From Planctomycetota bacterium (GTDB lineage Bacteria > Planctomycetota > Phycisphaerae > Phycisphaerales > SM1A02), in NCBI GenBank assembly GCA_021414025.1, contig JAIOPG010000001.1, positions 1-64,000 of the forward strand: 64,000 nt of DNA, in the 5' to 3' direction. The first letter of the stretch is position 1. Each line of letters starts with the position of its first letter. The notes under the pieces were generated by a model. It did no database searches, was not told the DNA's origin, and saw only the letters and a list, made by a program, of their open reading frames with translations. Positions 52,074 through 61,723 of the stretch are shown piece by piece. The translations under genes and the position numbers were made by a program.

Positions 52074-52964
52074 CTAGTCAACGAGCGACCCTTCGATGGA
52101 GCTGATCGGCACCGCGTGCAGGAGCAGCTCCTGGGCGCTGGGCACCTCGCTGGAAAGCTGGATGGGAAGAACGGCGCCATGCTCATGATCAGTGTTCAAC
52201 AGCAGAAGCCCGGGGTTGGGAGCCGCCGCGCCCTCCGGCACCATGGCATGCCCCGAGATGAAGACCTTGACGCCCCACGCCTTGGCCAGCGCCGCCACTT
52301 GCTCCGGCTTCTGGTTTCTTCCCCAGGTCATCTGCCAGGCGCTGCCGCGTGTTGCCTCGTAGTCCGGCTCCTGAAGATCGCGCTCGAGAATCCCCATATC
52401 GAAGGATTTCATGTCGTAGGGGCTCGGCAGCGAGTGCGAGCAGAGGATGCCGCCGCGGGTCCGCAGCGCCAGCGGCATGGCCCGGACGAAAACCCGCACT
52501 GCCTCCTCCACGATCTCCGCGTCCTCGCCGAAGGTCCAGCGCAGACCGCCGCGAAAGAGCTCCGTGTTCTCCCCGGCGCCCTTGCTCACCGGCTGGTTGA
52601 AGGCCTGAGCCAGCTCGTGGTTGGCCAGCAGCACATGGACCTGCCCGGGATGCTTCTCGATCAGGCGGGCCACTTTCGCCAGCATCCGCCAACTCATGTC
52701 AACGCCGTAAGTCAGCCGGTCGCCGTGGATCAGCTCATGCAGCACCAGATGGTTCTCCGGCTGCTCAAGTTGTGCGAAGGCGACCACCTTCACGAAGTGG
52801 ACCGGATTGTCGTGCAGGTCGCCGGTGGCCAGCAGCCGCCCCTCGCCCTCCAGATGCACGCAGGAGCCGCGCCGCTTGGGATCGGACTGCATGGTCTGGG
52901 CGGCGGCGCCGAGCAGTCGGGCCACGCCGGCGGCGCCGAGGTGGTCGATGTCGGCGAGTTTCAC
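52074..52964 (-). CDS. Calcineurin-like metallophosphoesterase
   Basis: 296 residues. Metal-site motifs in order: LLATGDLHDN (GDxH), HELIHGDR (GD), VLLANHELAQ (a variant of GNHE), ILCSHSLPS, and VFISGHAMVP. The substrate is unknown; the protein is cytosolic. Its ATG overlaps the stop of the DUF1573 gene by 4 nt, so the two are translationally coupled. Confidence 0.82.
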   Translation of the reverse strand: MKLADIDHLGAAGVARLLGAAAQTMQSDPKRRGSCVHLEGEGRLLATGDLHDNPVHFVKVVAFAQLEQPENHLVLHELIHGDRLTYGVDMSWRMLAKVARLIEKHPGQVHVLLANHELAQAFNQPVSKGAGENTELFRGGLRWTFGEDAEIVEEAVRVFVRAMPLALRTRGGILCSHSLPSPYDMKSFDMGILERDLQEPDYEATRGSAWQMTWGRNQKPEQVAALAKAWGVKVFISGHAMVPEGAAAPNPGLLLLNTDHEHGAVLPIQLSSEVPSAQELLLHAVPISSIEGSLVD

Positions 52965-54040
52965 GGCGACACCGTCGCCGCGACGAAGAAGCGCGCCGTG
53001 CCCGTGTCGGTGGTGATCGTGACCGGCGCGTAGAGGAATCCGCCGGCGGACTTGGTCACGGTGAAGCGGAACTGGACGCGCACCCGGTCACCGTCGCGCT
53101 TGCTTGAGATCACTTCGACCGCCACATCCGGGCTGGGCGACTTCAAACCGCGCACCGCGTCCCAGCCTGCGGGCTGGGGCTTGCCCTTGGCGACCGAGCT
53201 CTCCAACTCCATCTCCAGCTCGACCGGCTTGTTCAGGGCGATCTTGCCGGCGACCACGATCGCTTCCGGAATGAACCAGCGGCGCTCGTCCATCTTGGGA
53301 TCGAAGCGAAGCCCCGTGGATTCATGGCGAATCCGGAAGGGCACGATCGGGCAATCGGCGACATCGGTCTCCACGCACCACCATTGCTGCATCTTGCCGT
53401 CGGGCACCATCGAAAAGTCCCAGCGCAGCCGGTAGCTGGACTGCGGCGCGTCCTTGGCCGGATCGAACCCGGCGAAGACCGGCGTCGCGCCGTCGCAGGA
53501 AAGCACATGGAAGGGCGTCCCGTTCGGGCTGGAAATCTCGACCACCCCCTGCATCTTTCCCTTGAGCGCGTCGATGTAGGTGGGCTGCACCAGCAGCGGC
53601 AGCTGCACGTCCCCCTGCATCTTGGCTATGAGCGGTTGCGGATCGCCCGCGATCGTGACGAAGACCTTGGCGTCCTTCGGGCCGGGGGTGCGCGGCGCGT
53701 CGAGCGAGGCGATCAGGTCGATCTCGCCGCCGGCGGGAATTTCCTTGCCCGCGAGATCAGAAATGGTCGTGCACTTGCAGCTGGGAAAGGCCGACTCGAT
53801 CTTGACCGCGGTGGTGCCCTTGTTCTGAATCTTGAACTCGCCTTTCTGGCGCGAGCCGGGCTTGATGACGCCGAAGTCAATCTGGGATGGCGCGATCGAC
53901 ACCGTCGAGGCCTTGGCGGTCGGCGCGCCGGCGGGTGGAGCCGCTGCGGGAGCGGACTGTCCGAAGGATTCCGCCGAGACCAGCATGCCCAGCACCGCGG
54001 CGAGCCAGGCGAAAGGGACGGTCGATTGCTTCTGCGGCAT
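52961..54040 (-). CDS. Secreted DUF1573-containing protein
   Basis: 359 residues. Signal peptide (FAWLAAVLGMLVSAESFG), a Pro/Ala linker, then the DUF1573 domain: SQIDFGVIKPGSRQKGEFKIQNKGTTAV and the paired Cys in PSCKCTT. DUF1573 domains are Ig-like (ASH-like) and very common in planctomycetes and Bacteroidetes; role unknown. The second half is unrecognised beta-rich sequence. TAAACT ends 6 nt before ATG 54040. Confidence 0.85.
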   Translation of the reverse strand: MPQKQSTVPFAWLAAVLGMLVSAESFGQSAPAAAPPAGAPTAKASTVSIAPSQIDFGVIKPGSRQKGEFKIQNKGTTAVKIESAFPSCKCTTISDLAGKEIPAGGEIDLIASLDAPRTPGPKDAKVFVTIAGDPQPLIAKMQGDVQLPLLVQPTYIDALKGKMQGVVEISSPNGTPFHVLSCDGATPVFAGFDPAKDAPQSSYRLRWDFSMVPDGKMQQWWCVETDVADCPIVPFRIRHESTGLRFDPKMDERRWFIPEAIVVAGKIALNKPVELEMELESSVAKGKPQPAGWDAVRGLKSPSPDVAVEVISSKRDGDRVRVQFRFTVTKSAGGFLYAPVTITTDTGTARFFVAATVSP

Positions 54041-54046
54041 GTGCCC

Positions 54047-54052
54047 AGTTTA
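54047..54052 (-). promoter_or_regulatory. -10-like TAAACT before DUF1573 gene
   Basis: Minus-strand TAAACT ends 6 nt before ATG 54040; the gap GGGCAC is not a Shine-Dalgarno at usable spacing. Leaderless candidate. Confidence 0.48.
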
Positions 54053-54116
54053 CGGCAGGTCGCGCGGACCCCGTTCGAATTTCTTTCGAGGTTTCCCGCG
54101 AATTCCCGGTGGAAGT

Positions 54117-56345
54117 TTATTGAGAGTTGGGACTCGCGCCGGAGCGGAGCCCCAGCAGCATCAGGTCCGCTGCGGCCGACGCCCGCTGCACCGCCAGCCC
54201 GGTGCGGGCCACGGCCTCGTCCACCTGTGCCTGGTCCTGCGCCAGCAGCGCGTCGCGCACCATGGGAAAGACGCTGGGCGAATAGCTGTTGGCGGGATCG
54301 GTCGCGACCCAGAGGTTGCGATACCAGGGACGGTCGGGCAATCCGCCGGGATCGTGGAAGGCCCGGGTGAATTTCTTCATGCCCGAGACCAGCCTCTGCT
54401 CCGACTGCGGATCGAGCGTTCGATTCTGCAGGATCGCCGCGTCGACCATCTCGCCCTGGGATTGAAGCGTCACCAGCAGCGGGCGCAGAGTCTCCATCGA
54501 GGATTTTTCCTGATCGCTTTTGGCCACCGTCATCAGATCTTCCACCGCCTTCAATCCCAGCCGCCCGATCTCGCCATATTGATAGGGCAGAAATTTCTGG
54601 TTGGACATCAGCGCCGTGAAGGCGAGCGTGGCCCGCGTCACCAGCAGCGCCGGCTCATAGTCTTCGCCCACGGTGGCGCGGTACCACGCCGTGGTGTCGT
54701 AGTTGCTGTGGTAGCTCGTGCCCTCCGAGCCTCCGGCCGAAATGGATATCGATGGCACCACCATGCGGCAGACGAATCCCACATGGTCGCTTCCGCCGCC
54801 AAGCGTTCCGAAGAGCGTGTCGGACTTGTGGTTCTTGAGCATGACCGCCAGCGCCGTCTCCGAAGGATTCCGCGCCGCAGGAATGATCGCGGCGGTGTCC
54901 TTGGCCACTTGCGTCAACTCCGGCGAGAGGGCCATGGAGAGATTCGGCCCCATCGCCGCCATGTCCAGGTTGACATAGGCGACGATTTTCTGGCCCATCT
55001 CCAGCTCGTGGGCCTCGACCCATTCGGTGCTGCCGATGATGCCGAACTCCTCGGCGCCCCAGGCGGCGAAGATCAGCGAGCGCTCGGGCCAGATCCCCTG
55101 CTTGGTCAGCTCGGCGACGCAGCGCGCGGCCTCCAGCAGGCAGATCGTTCCCGCGCAGGGGTCGGCCGCGCCGTAGCCCCAGGCGTCGTGGTGGCAGCCG
55201 ATGACGATCACTTCGTCGGGCCGGCGCCAGCCCTGCACCAGCGCCGTCACATTGGCGGAGGATCCGATGAAGCGCTGCTGCTCCACCGCGAGGCGCACCT
55301 TCAATCCGCTGCCGCCCGTGAGCTTGTAGGGCAGGTTCAATCCGCCCTGCCATGTCGGATCGGGACAGTCCACGCCCTTCATCCTTGAGAGAATCGCTCC
55401 TGCGGCGGCGTAGCCCACCGGCTGCACCGGGATGCGCGGCAGATCCAGCAGCTTCGGATCCTCGCGCATGACGTTGTCGGAGGAATAGACGCCGGGCGTT
55501 CCCGGATCGCCGGGATAGGAAAGCGTGTTGAGCGTGCCGCGCTGAATGCAGCAATCGTTGGCCCAGCCGCCCTTGCCGGGCCAGGTGGCGCCCTTGGAGA
55601 AACCGGAGTCGGCGGGATCGGTGAAGATGATCAATCCGGCGGCGCCGGCCTTCTCCGCGAAGCGCGCCTTGTAGCCGCGGAAATTTTTTCCGTAGCGGGC
55701 GAGCACGATTTTTCCGGTGACGTCGACTCCGAGCGCCTTCAGCCGATCGAAGTCCTCCTGGGTTCCATAGTTCGCGTAGACCACTTCGGCGGTGACGTCG
55801 CCGTTGCCGCTGTAGGCGTTCCAGCCGTAGGTCAGATCGGGATGCGCGGTCGCCGGATCCTCGAGCAGGTTCTTCTCCGAGACCGAAAGCGTCATGACCC
55901 CCTTGCGTCCGCTCGCGGCGGCGCCTGCGGCCGCCTCGCTCAAATCACCGCCCTCGACGATTTCGAGCGTGGCGCTGACCGGTCGGCAGAGGTAGGCGCG
56001 GAAGCCCTCGATCCGGGCCCCGATTCCCATGGACTCGAAGGCCTGCTTCAGCCGGTCGAGTTGCCGCACGTCGCCCGGAGTTCCCGCGACATGGGGCTCC
56101 TGGGTCAGCACGTCGTGCCAGCGCCGCAGCTCGGCTGCCTGCGGCAGGGAGATCAGCTTGTCGGCGTACTGCCGCGCGTTGAGCGGCGTCGGCGCCTTCG
56201 ACTCGGTTTTTGGAGTGGCGGCACTTTGAACCGGCGCGGCTTCGCCGGTCTGCGGCGCATCGGGCCCGGTCGCCGCGGCCATGGAGGCGCCGAGCAGGCA
56301 CGAGATCGCGATCGCCCTGGCTTGGTTGAGCTTGCCCGCGCTCAT
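54117..56345 (-). CDS. M28 metallopeptidase with PA and TfR-dimer domains
   Basis: 742 residues, glutamate carboxypeptidase II-like. Signal peptide (residues about 10-27), a PA insert ([20 protein letters not shown]), and the co-catalytic zinc site: His/Asp in [14 protein letters not shown], Glu pair in [12 protein letters not shown], Asp in VNLDMAA, His in [19 protein letters not shown]-terminal helical TfR-like dimerisation domain follows. It probably trims peptides in the periplasm. ATG 56345 is chosen since GAAGG lies 8 nt upstream; it overlaps the Msr fusion stop by 4 nt. Confidence 0.93.
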   Translation of the reverse strand: MSAGKLNQARAIAISCLLGASMAAATGPDAPQTGEAAPVQSAATPKTESKAPTPLNARQYADKLISLPQAAELRRWHDVLTQEPHVAGTPGDVRQLDRLKQAFESMGIGARIEGFRAYLCRPVSATLEIVEGGDLSEAAAGAAASGRKGVMTLSVSEKNLLEDPATAHPDLTYGWNAYSGNGDVTAEVVYANYGTQEDFDRLKALGVDVTGKIVLARYGKNFRGYKARFAEKAGAAGLIIFTDPADSGFSKGATWPGKGGWANDCCIQRGTLNTLSYPGDPGTPGVYSSDNVMREDPKLLDLPRIPVQPVGYAAAGAILSRMKGVDCPDPTWQGGLNLPYKLTGGSGLKVRLAVEQQRFIGSSANVTALVQGWRRPDEVIVIGCHHDAWGYGAADPCAGTICLLEAARCVAELTKQGIWPERSLIFAAWGAEEFGIIGSTEWVEAHELEMGQKIVAYVNLDMAAMGPNLSMALSPELTQVAKDTAAIIPAARNPSETALAVMLKNHKSDTLFGTLGGGSDHVGFVCRMVVPSISISAGGSEGTSYHSNYDTTAWYRATVGEDYEPALLVTRATLAFTALMSNQKFLPYQYGEIGRLGLKAVEDLMTVAKSDQEKSSMETLRPLLVTLQSQGEMVDAAILQNRTLDPQSEQRLVSGMKKFTRAFHDPGGLPDRPWYRNLWVATDPANSYSPSVFPMVRDALLAQDQAQVDEAVARTGLAVQRASAAADLMLLGLRSGASPNSQ

Positions 56346-57469
56346 GGCGCCGCCTTCGCGGCGGGAGCTTCCTTTTTCTCGGCCTTCTCGGCGAAGACGG
56401 CGGGCCATGGATTGATCGCATGGCAGGCCCGTCCGGTCCGCTCGACATAGTCCTGGTGATATTCCTCGGCGGGGAAGAATTTTCGCGCCGGCTCGATGAC
56501 CGTGACGATCTTCCTGCCCGCGAACCCGGGCGAGACCTGCAGCGCGGCGGCGAAGGCCTTCGCCTCAGAGAGTTGCGCCTCGTCGGTGGTGAACACGGCG
56601 GAGCGGTACTGGTCGCCGAAGTCAGGCCCCTGTTGATTGAGCTGCGTCGGATCGTGCATGCGGAAGAAGCCGTCGAGCAATTGCCGGAACGTGACCTTCG
56701 ACGGGTCGTAGGTCACCTTCACGGCCTCCGCATGGCCGCTCTTGTGGGCGCAGACTTCCTCGTAGGTCGGGTTCTCGGTGGTGCCGTTCATGTAGCCGCT
56801 CACCACGTCGGCCACGCCCGGGCATTCCTGGAAGCGATGCTCCACACCCCAGAAGCAGCCGCCGGCGAAGTAGGCGGTCTTGAGGGGAACCGGCTGGCTC
56901 TCCAACGGCAGCGGCGCGCCCTTGTCGTGGAAGACCAGCGCCGCCGAGTTGAGGCAGTAGCGCAGGCCGGTCGGCTTGGGTCCATCCTCGAAAACGTGGC
57001 CCAGGTGGGCGCCGCAGCGGGCGCAATCAATCTCGACGCGCTCCATGCCGAACTCGTTGTCCTTCTTGTAGCTCACATGGTCGGTGTCGAAGGGGGCGAA
57101 AAAGCTCGGCCAGCCCGTGCCGGAATTGAACTTGTGCTCGCTCGAGAAGAGGGGCAGCCCGCAGACCACGCAGCAGTAGGAACCTTCCTTGTGGTTGTCG
57201 AGCAGATTGCCGCAGAAGGCCGGCTCCGTGCCCGCCTTCTGAGTCACCTTGTACTGCTCCGGAGTCAGCTTCTTGGCGAGGATTTCAACCTGCTCCTTGG
57301 CCAGCGGGGCCACGCTGTAACCGGAGCGGGAGAGCGTTCGAGTCTTGGTTTTCATGGGCGAGTCCGCGGTTGGAGTTGCGTCATCGAAGGACATGGCCAG
57401 GGCCGACACCACCGCAAGGGCCGCGAGTGCGGCGGCGGTCCTGAGGATCGAGGATCGGCGCAAGAGCAT
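56342..57469 (-). CDS. msrAB: Exported MsrB-MsrA methionine sulfoxide reductase fusion
   Basis: 375 residues. An N-terminal signal/anchor ([17 protein letters not shown]) is followed by MsrB (zinc Cys pairs CVVC and CARC, active RYCLNSAAL) and then MsrA (active [24 protein letters not shown]). The order B-A is the reverse of the Neisseria-type A-B arrangement. Repairs both epimers of methionine sulfoxide, here presumably in the periplasm. ATG 57469 is preferred to GTG 57490 because TATGCT ends 6 nt before it. Coupled to the downstream M28 peptidase gene. Confidence 0.92.
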   Translation of the reverse strand: MLLRRSSILRTAAALAALAVVSALAMSFDDATPTADSPMKTKTRTLSRSGYSVAPLAKEQVEILAKKLTPEQYKVTQKAGTEPAFCGNLLDNHKEGSYCCVVCGLPLFSSEHKFNSGTGWPSFFAPFDTDHVSYKKDNEFGMERVEIDCARCGAHLGHVFEDGPKPTGLRYCLNSAALVFHDKGAPLPLESQPVPLKTAYFAGGCFWGVEHRFQECPGVADVVSGYMNGTTENPTYEEVCAHKSGHAEAVKVTYDPSKVTFRQLLDGFFRMHDPTQLNQQGPDFGDQYRSAVFTTDEAQLSEAKAFAAALQVSPGFAGRKIVTVIEPARKFFPAEEYHQDYVERTGRACHAINPWPAVFAEKAEKKEAPAAKAAP

Positions 57470-57475
57470 GCACCA

Positions 57476-57481
57476 AGCATA
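57476..57481 (-). promoter_or_regulatory. -10-like TATGCT before msr fusion gene
   Basis: Minus-strand TATGCT ends 6 nt before ATG 57469 with no Shine-Dalgarno. Leaderless candidate. Confidence 0.42.
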
Positions 57482-57531
57482 GCCGAGCACCTGCGGCGGA
57501 CTCTTGCAAGAAACCGCGCGAGCGATGCCGA

Positions 57532-57537
57532 TAGACT
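57532..57537 (+). promoter_or_regulatory. -10-like TAGACT before FG-GAP protein 3
   Basis: TAGACT, again as GATAGACTC, ends 7 nt before ATG 57545. The gap (CAACGCA) has no Shine-Dalgarno. Leaderless candidate. Confidence 0.5.
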
Positions 57538-57544
57538 CAACGCA

Positions 57545-59041
57545 ATGGGCGACGACCGCTCCATCTTTTGCCGGCTCGCGGCGCTTCCGGTCCTGCTGCT
57601 GACCGCCGCGGTGGCGATTTCATGCAACAACCGGTACCAGCCGCCGCCCCCCTACGCATGGGATACGGGACACCCTGAGATCAATCCGATCCAGCGGCCG
57701 GTGACAATCGAGGAACCCGTCGCGACGGCGAACGAGAACCAGGTGGTGGAATCGCCTTCGCATCAGGTCGACGACCAATTCGGCGCCTCGGTGGCGCTGG
57801 CTTTGGACACGCTGGTGGTCGGCGCCCCCAACACGGTCGGTGGCGGCGCCGCGTGGGTTTTCGACCTGACGGAGGGAGGCGCTCCGCCCCTCAAACTGGT
57901 GCCGCCGAAGCTCGCGCCCGGAGATGCGTGCGGGTCCGCCGTGGCCATCTCCGAATCGGGCCGCTTCATCGCGGTCGGATCTCCGCGCAAGGAAGTGGAC
58001 AAGCAACGCGGCATCGGCGCGGTGCACGTCTGGGAAAAAATGGAGAATGTCTGGACCTTCGCGGGCACCTACTCGGGAGCGGACATCCCCGCTGATTCAC
58101 TGATGGGCAGCACGGTCGCGATCAGCGATGACACGCTGCTGGCCGGAGCCCCTTTCGCGCCTTACGAGCAGACCATGGCCCATGGCGCCGTCGCGACCTG
58201 GATGCGCGACCTGGATGGGCAGTGGATCGAAAACGTCACTCTGGCGCCCGATCCCAGCATCAGCAACGCCCGATTCGGCGGCGCCATGTCGCTGCGGGGA
58301 ACGCTGCTCATTGTCGGCGCGGCCTACGGTCGCGCCGCGGACCAGGCCGAGGGCGGCATCGCCTACATCTTCCAGCGGCGCCGCACGGGCTGGCCGATGA
58401 ATCCGATCTGCCAGATCATGGACATCGCGTCGCTTTCGGATCCCTCCGACGTGCACGTCAACTTCGACCGCGGACCGGGCAACCATTTCGGCTGGGCGGT
58501 GAGCGTGCTGGGCAATGTGGCCATTGTCGGATCGCCGGACCAAAGCGCGGACAGCATGCTGAACAACGGCTCGGTGTCCATCTTCAAGTATGAGGCCAAC
58601 GCGACCTGGTCCAAGATCCAATTTATCTCCGCGCTGGACCGGCAGAGCTGCGATGCGTTCGGCTCGGCGGTCGGGATCGCGGCGACGCAGTTCGTGATCG
58701 GGGCGCCGCTCAAGCCGACCAAGGAATTGGCGTTCGTCGGCGCGACCTACGTCTATCAGATCGTCCCCGGATCGAATCCGCCCGTCGAGGAATTCGTGAT
58801 CAAGCTGCTGCCCTCGAAGCCGCGCCAGGGCGGCCGCATGGGCGCGGCCCTCTCCTGCACCGCCGACATGATCGCGGTCTCCGCGCCGGGTCCGAGCGAC
58901 CGCTCGGCGCCGGGGGCGATCTATCTCTTCCGGCGCTCGGAGAATTCGTGGGGCGTTCCGGCTCCCGAGGCCAAGCCGATGGCGCCTCCGGCTGATGTTG
59001 CGCCCGTGCCCAAGCCGCCGCCGCAGCCCTACAACGGCTGA
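57545..59041 (+). CDS. FG-GAP beta-propeller lipoprotein 3
   Basis: 498 residues. Lipoprotein-type signal ([14 protein letters not shown]), a Pro/Glu-rich linker, then seven FG-GAP-like units ([57 protein letters not shown] and others) predicted to form one propeller, and a Pro/Ala-rich tail. It resembles FG-GAP proteins 1 and 2 in repeat number and sequence pattern but is anchored differently. Function unknown. The ATG is fixed by the signal peptide. Confidence 0.82.
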   Translation: MGDDRSIFCRLAALPVLLLTAAVAISCNNRYQPPPPYAWDTGHPEINPIQRPVTIEEPVATANENQVVESPSHQVDDQFGASVALALDTLVVGAPNTVGGGAAWVFDLTEGGAPPLKLVPPKLAPGDACGSAVAISESGRFIAVGSPRKEVDKQRGIGAVHVWEKMENVWTFAGTYSGADIPADSLMGSTVAISDDTLLAGAPFAPYEQTMAHGAVATWMRDLDGQWIENVTLAPDPSISNARFGGAMSLRGTLLIVGAAYGRAADQAEGGIAYIFQRRRTGWPMNPICQIMDIASLSDPSDVHVNFDRGPGNHFGWAVSVLGNVAIVGSPDQSADSMLNNGSVSIFKYEANATWSKIQFISALDRQSCDAFGSAVGIAATQFVIGAPLKPTKELAFVGATYVYQIVPGSNPPVEEFVIKLLPSKPRQGGRMGAALSCTADMIAVSAPGPSDRSAPGAIYLFRRSENSWGVPAPEAKPMAPPADVAPVPKPPPQPYNG

Positions 59042-59089
59042 TTGCACCCCCACTTCGACCCGTGCTCTTCGCTATAGTGTTGCTCCACT

Positions 59090-59176
59090 GGACAGGTGTC
59101 CGAGCGGTTGAAGGAGCAGCATTGGAAATGCTGTATACGGGTAACCGTATCGTGGGTTCGAATCCCACCTTGTCCG
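59090..59176 (+). tRNA. tRNA-Ser (anticodon GGA)
   Basis: 87 nt. The 7-bp acceptor stem (GGACAGG with CTTGTCC) has one G-T pair; anticodon loop TTGGAAA puts GGA at 59124-59126; a long variable arm (class II) and TTCGAAT T-loop are present. Discriminator is G, as usual for Ser; CCA is not encoded. A TATAGT box (59073-59078) lies 11 nt upstream. Confidence 0.95.
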
Positions 59177-59245
59177 CTTTCACGGTTCGCGCTGAACACG
59201 TTCTGCGCGTTGCATGCGATCGGCCCGGCGCGCCGAGACATTTTT

Positions 59246-59319
59246 CGGGCTATAGCGCAGTTTGGTAGCGCGTTTGACTGGGGGTCAAAAGGTCGTGGGT
59301 TCAAATCCCGCTAGCCCGA
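59246..59319 (+). tRNA. tRNA-Pro (anticodon GGG)
   Basis: 74 nt. Acceptor CGGGCTA pairs perfectly with TAGCCCG (including the C1-G72 pair typical of bacterial tRNA-Pro); anticodon loop CTGGGGG gives GGG; T-loop TTCAAAT. Discriminator A; CCA is not encoded. Lies 69 nt after tRNA-Ser and probably shares its transcript. Confidence 0.95.
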
Positions 59320-59336
59320 CTTTCAGGACAACGAAG

Positions 59337-59368
59337 ACCCGCTTGATGCATGCATCGAGCGGGTTTTT
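59337..59368 (+). terminator. Intrinsic terminator after tRNA genes
   Basis: A 12-13 bp hairpin (ACCCGCTTGATGC / GCATCGAGCGGGT, one T-G pair, AT loop) is followed by a T-tract to 59368. It ends the tRNA-Ser/tRNA-Pro transcript. Confidence 0.9.
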
Positions 59369-59435
59369 CGTTTCACCCGTCCAAATCGAGGATGGTCTGC
59401 GATGACTCAGGGGTGGGCCGTGCGGCCTCGGTTCT

Positions 59436-60407
59436 CTAGCGGCCCTCGCGCTTGAACTCGAAGCGCCGGGGGCTGCCACCCTTGGCGAAGCCGATCGTGG
59501 CGCTGAGGCCACCCTCGGCCGAGAGCTCATACACGATGCGCTTCGGGTAGTCGTGGCGCGGATTCTCGAACACGGCGCGGGTTGGACTCAGTTCGGTGAG
59601 CGTGAACTCGGTCGGCTTGGCGCCGCCCGGCTGCGCGATGTACACCAGTCCGCCGTCGCGCTCGACGATGCGCAGGTACTCGAACGCGCCCATCTTGCCG
59701 CTGGTGTTGACGGTGCGCGACACGGCGAGCATCGCGCCGCCCAGCGGCGGGCTCCAGCGCTCCTCGATCGACGACCCTGAACTCCTCGTTCCGACCCACG
59801 CGCCGGCCAGCCAGGACAGATCACCGATCGCGGCCTTGGCCGGCGCGGGCATGGCGATGTCCTGCGCGTGGCGGTAGAGACCGATCGCTTCCTTTCCCAC
59901 GGGCGGATCGACCACAACGCTTACGAGGAGTCCGTCGGTCGTGACGCGGAAACTCCTCCGGATCAACCCGATCCCGTCGGGCGCGTTGCCCGGCGCACGC
60001 ACGAACTCGACCTGGTACTCGAATGTGCCGTCCTTCCACGCGCCGCGGTAGCGCGCGGTCGAGTCCTTGCCCGCCCCCGCGACTTCGGTGACCGAGCCAT
60101 CGAGCGCGACGCGCACATCCTTGTGCCCGGACCCATGACCGTTCAGGACGACCGCGCCTTCCTCGACGCGCATCGAGAACTTTGAAGCCATGGGTGGGCC
60201 CAGCTGCTCGAGGGTGTGGCCCTCGGTGCGGTCTTCGACAAAGATCCACTCGCCATCCAACTCGCGCCACTCGTCCGGCTGCGCCGAGGGTGCGCTCGAG
60301 GTCTGCTGCGGAGGCGCTATGCGGGCCGACGCCGTCGAGAGCGCGACGGGGATTCCGGGTGTTGCGAGGAATGCGAGCCCCGTGACGAGCAATGTGTGCA
60401 AGCGCAT
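59436..60407 (-). CDS. Secreted DUF6265-like protein
   Basis: 323 residues. Signal peptide (LHTLLVTGLAFLATPGIPVALSTASA), an unassigned beta-rich N-terminal domain (WRELDGEWIFVEDRTEGHT), and a C-terminal lipocalin-like domain of the DUF6265 type (DLSWLAGAWVGT, EERWSPPLGGAMLAVSRTV, HDYPKRIVYEL). Function unknown. ATG 60407 follows AGGAG by 8 nt and starts the signal peptide. The 139-bp gap upstream (60408-60546) holds nothing else I can identify. Confidence 0.8.
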   Translation of the reverse strand: MRLHTLLVTGLAFLATPGIPVALSTASARIAPPQQTSSAPSAQPDEWRELDGEWIFVEDRTEGHTLEQLGPPMASKFSMRVEEGAVVLNGHGSGHKDVRVALDGSVTEVAGAGKDSTARYRGAWKDGTFEYQVEFVRAPGNAPDGIGLIRRSFRVTTDGLLVSVVVDPPVGKEAIGLYRHAQDIAMPAPAKAAIGDLSWLAGAWVGTRSSGSSIEERWSPPLGGAMLAVSRTVNTSGKMGAFEYLRIVERDGGLVYIAQPGGAKPTEFTLTELSPTRAVFENPRHDYPKRIVYELSAEGGLSATIGFAKGGSPRRFEFKREGR

Positions 60408-60546
60408 TGAGGAGTCTCCTGTCAAATCGCGAGTTGTGCGAACAGCGAGCCTGCGTTGCGGCGAACTCGATCCGCGCGGCCGCCTGCAGCGTGACGCAAT
60501 GTAGCCGTCGGGCTGACCATTGGACGTGTGGGTCGAAGGACTTTCT

Positions 60547-61674
60547 TTAGAACAGCATCAATTGCCCGCTGTCATCCGGCCTGCGAAAGTGCGCCGTGGA
60601 CAGCGGACGGATGTCGCGGTTCAGGCCGTACTTGCGGGAGAAGACATCGAAGGTCTGGGCCAGCTGCGCCACGATCGGTCCCTGCCCGCGGCCGCGGCGC
60701 TGCCCTTCGCCAGCGTCAAACAACTTGCCGCCTCGCGCCTGGCGAATCAGGGACTCCACTTTTTTTGCGCGATCGGGATGCACGTTGCGCTGCAGCCAAT
60801 CCAGGAACAGATCCTTGATCTGGTAGGGAAGTTTCAGCAGCACCCACGCCGCCCTTCGCGCGCCGGCGTGGGCCACCGCCTCCAGAATCCGCGGCAGTTC
60901 CGCGTCCGTCAGACCGGGGATGATCGGCGCAACGTTGACGGAAACCGGCACCCCCGCCGCACTCAATTCGCGGATCGCCCGCAGTCGGCTGGCCGGCGCC
61001 GACGCTCGCGGCTCCAGCTTGCGGGCCAGGTCCGCGTCCAGCGTGACCAGCGTGATGGTCACGCGCCCCGCGTTGATCCTGGCCAGCCGCGACCAGAGAT
61101 CGACGTCGCGCAGCACCAGGGCGCTCTTGGTCATCGTCGTCACCGGATGCCCGCACTCGGCCAGCACTTCCAGGCACTGGCGCGCGATGCGCATCTTGTG
61201 CTCGATCGGCTGGTAGATGTCCGTGCTTGCCGACATGACCAGCGGCGCGGCACGCCAGCTCGGCGCCGCCAGCTCCTTGCGCAGCAGCGCGGGCGCGTCG
61301 GGCTTGGCCATCAATTTTGTTTCAAAGTCCAGCCCGCAGCTGAAGCCGAGGTATTCGTGGTATTGCCTGGCGAAACAATAAATGCATCCATGCTCGCAGC
61401 CGCGATAGGGATTCAGCGACCAGTCAAAGGGCACGTCGGCGGTCCTGGAAACCCGGTTGATGATGCGCTTGGTCCGATCATTGAACACCTGGCGCTGGAC
61501 TCGCTGCGGCGAGCCATCCTCGCCCTCCCGCTCGATCATCTGCCGGTCGAGTTCCTCCCCCAGCACATGCAGTCGGACGCTTTCAAAGCGGTTGCCGGGA
61601 TTGAGCCCGGCTCCGCGCTTGTGCGCCGGGCCGGTCGGCAGTCCGTCGCGATATAAAAAGTCCTCCGGGTCCAT
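60547..61674 (-). CDS. Radical SAM protein (PA0069/SplB-like)
   Basis: 375 residues. The cluster motif is CEHGCIYC (NPYRGCEHGCIYCFARQYHEY), with QRQVFNDRTKRIINRVSR ahead of it, as in the PA0069 family of radical SAM proteins related to Rv2578c. SASTDIYQPIEHKMRIAR and TLVTLDADLARKLEPRASAP support the assignment. The reaction is unknown. ATG 61674 is preferred; TACTTT ends 8 nt upstream. Confidence 0.9.
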   Translation of the reverse strand: MDPEDFLYRDGLPTGPAHKRGAGLNPGNRFESVRLHVLGEELDRQMIEREGEDGSPQRVQRQVFNDRTKRIINRVSRTADVPFDWSLNPYRGCEHGCIYCFARQYHEYLGFSCGLDFETKLMAKPDAPALLRKELAAPSWRAAPLVMSASTDIYQPIEHKMRIARQCLEVLAECGHPVTTMTKSALVLRDVDLWSRLARINAGRVTITLVTLDADLARKLEPRASAPASRLRAIRELSAAGVPVSVNVAPIIPGLTDAELPRILEAVAHAGARRAAWVLLKLPYQIKDLFLDWLQRNVHPDRAKKVESLIRQARGGKLFDAGEGQRRGRGQGPIVAQLAQTFDVFSRKYGLNRDIRPLSTAHFRRPDDSGQLMLF

Positions 61675-61682
61675 ACCCGAAC

Positions 61683-61688
61683 AAAGTA
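61683..61688 (-). promoter_or_regulatory. -10-like TACTTT before radical SAM gene
   Basis: Minus-strand TACTTT ends 8 nt before ATG 61674. Weaker leaderless candidate. Confidence 0.33.
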
Positions 61689-61723
61689 CGAACATCCATA
61701 GGCTTGTCAAATGACTGCGGAAA

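Noticed and set aside
60400-60422. AGGAG/CTCCT dyad near the DUF6265-like start as a regulatory hairpin
   Set aside because: The arms are separated by one base only, so no hairpin can form; AGGAG is simply the Shine-Dalgarno.
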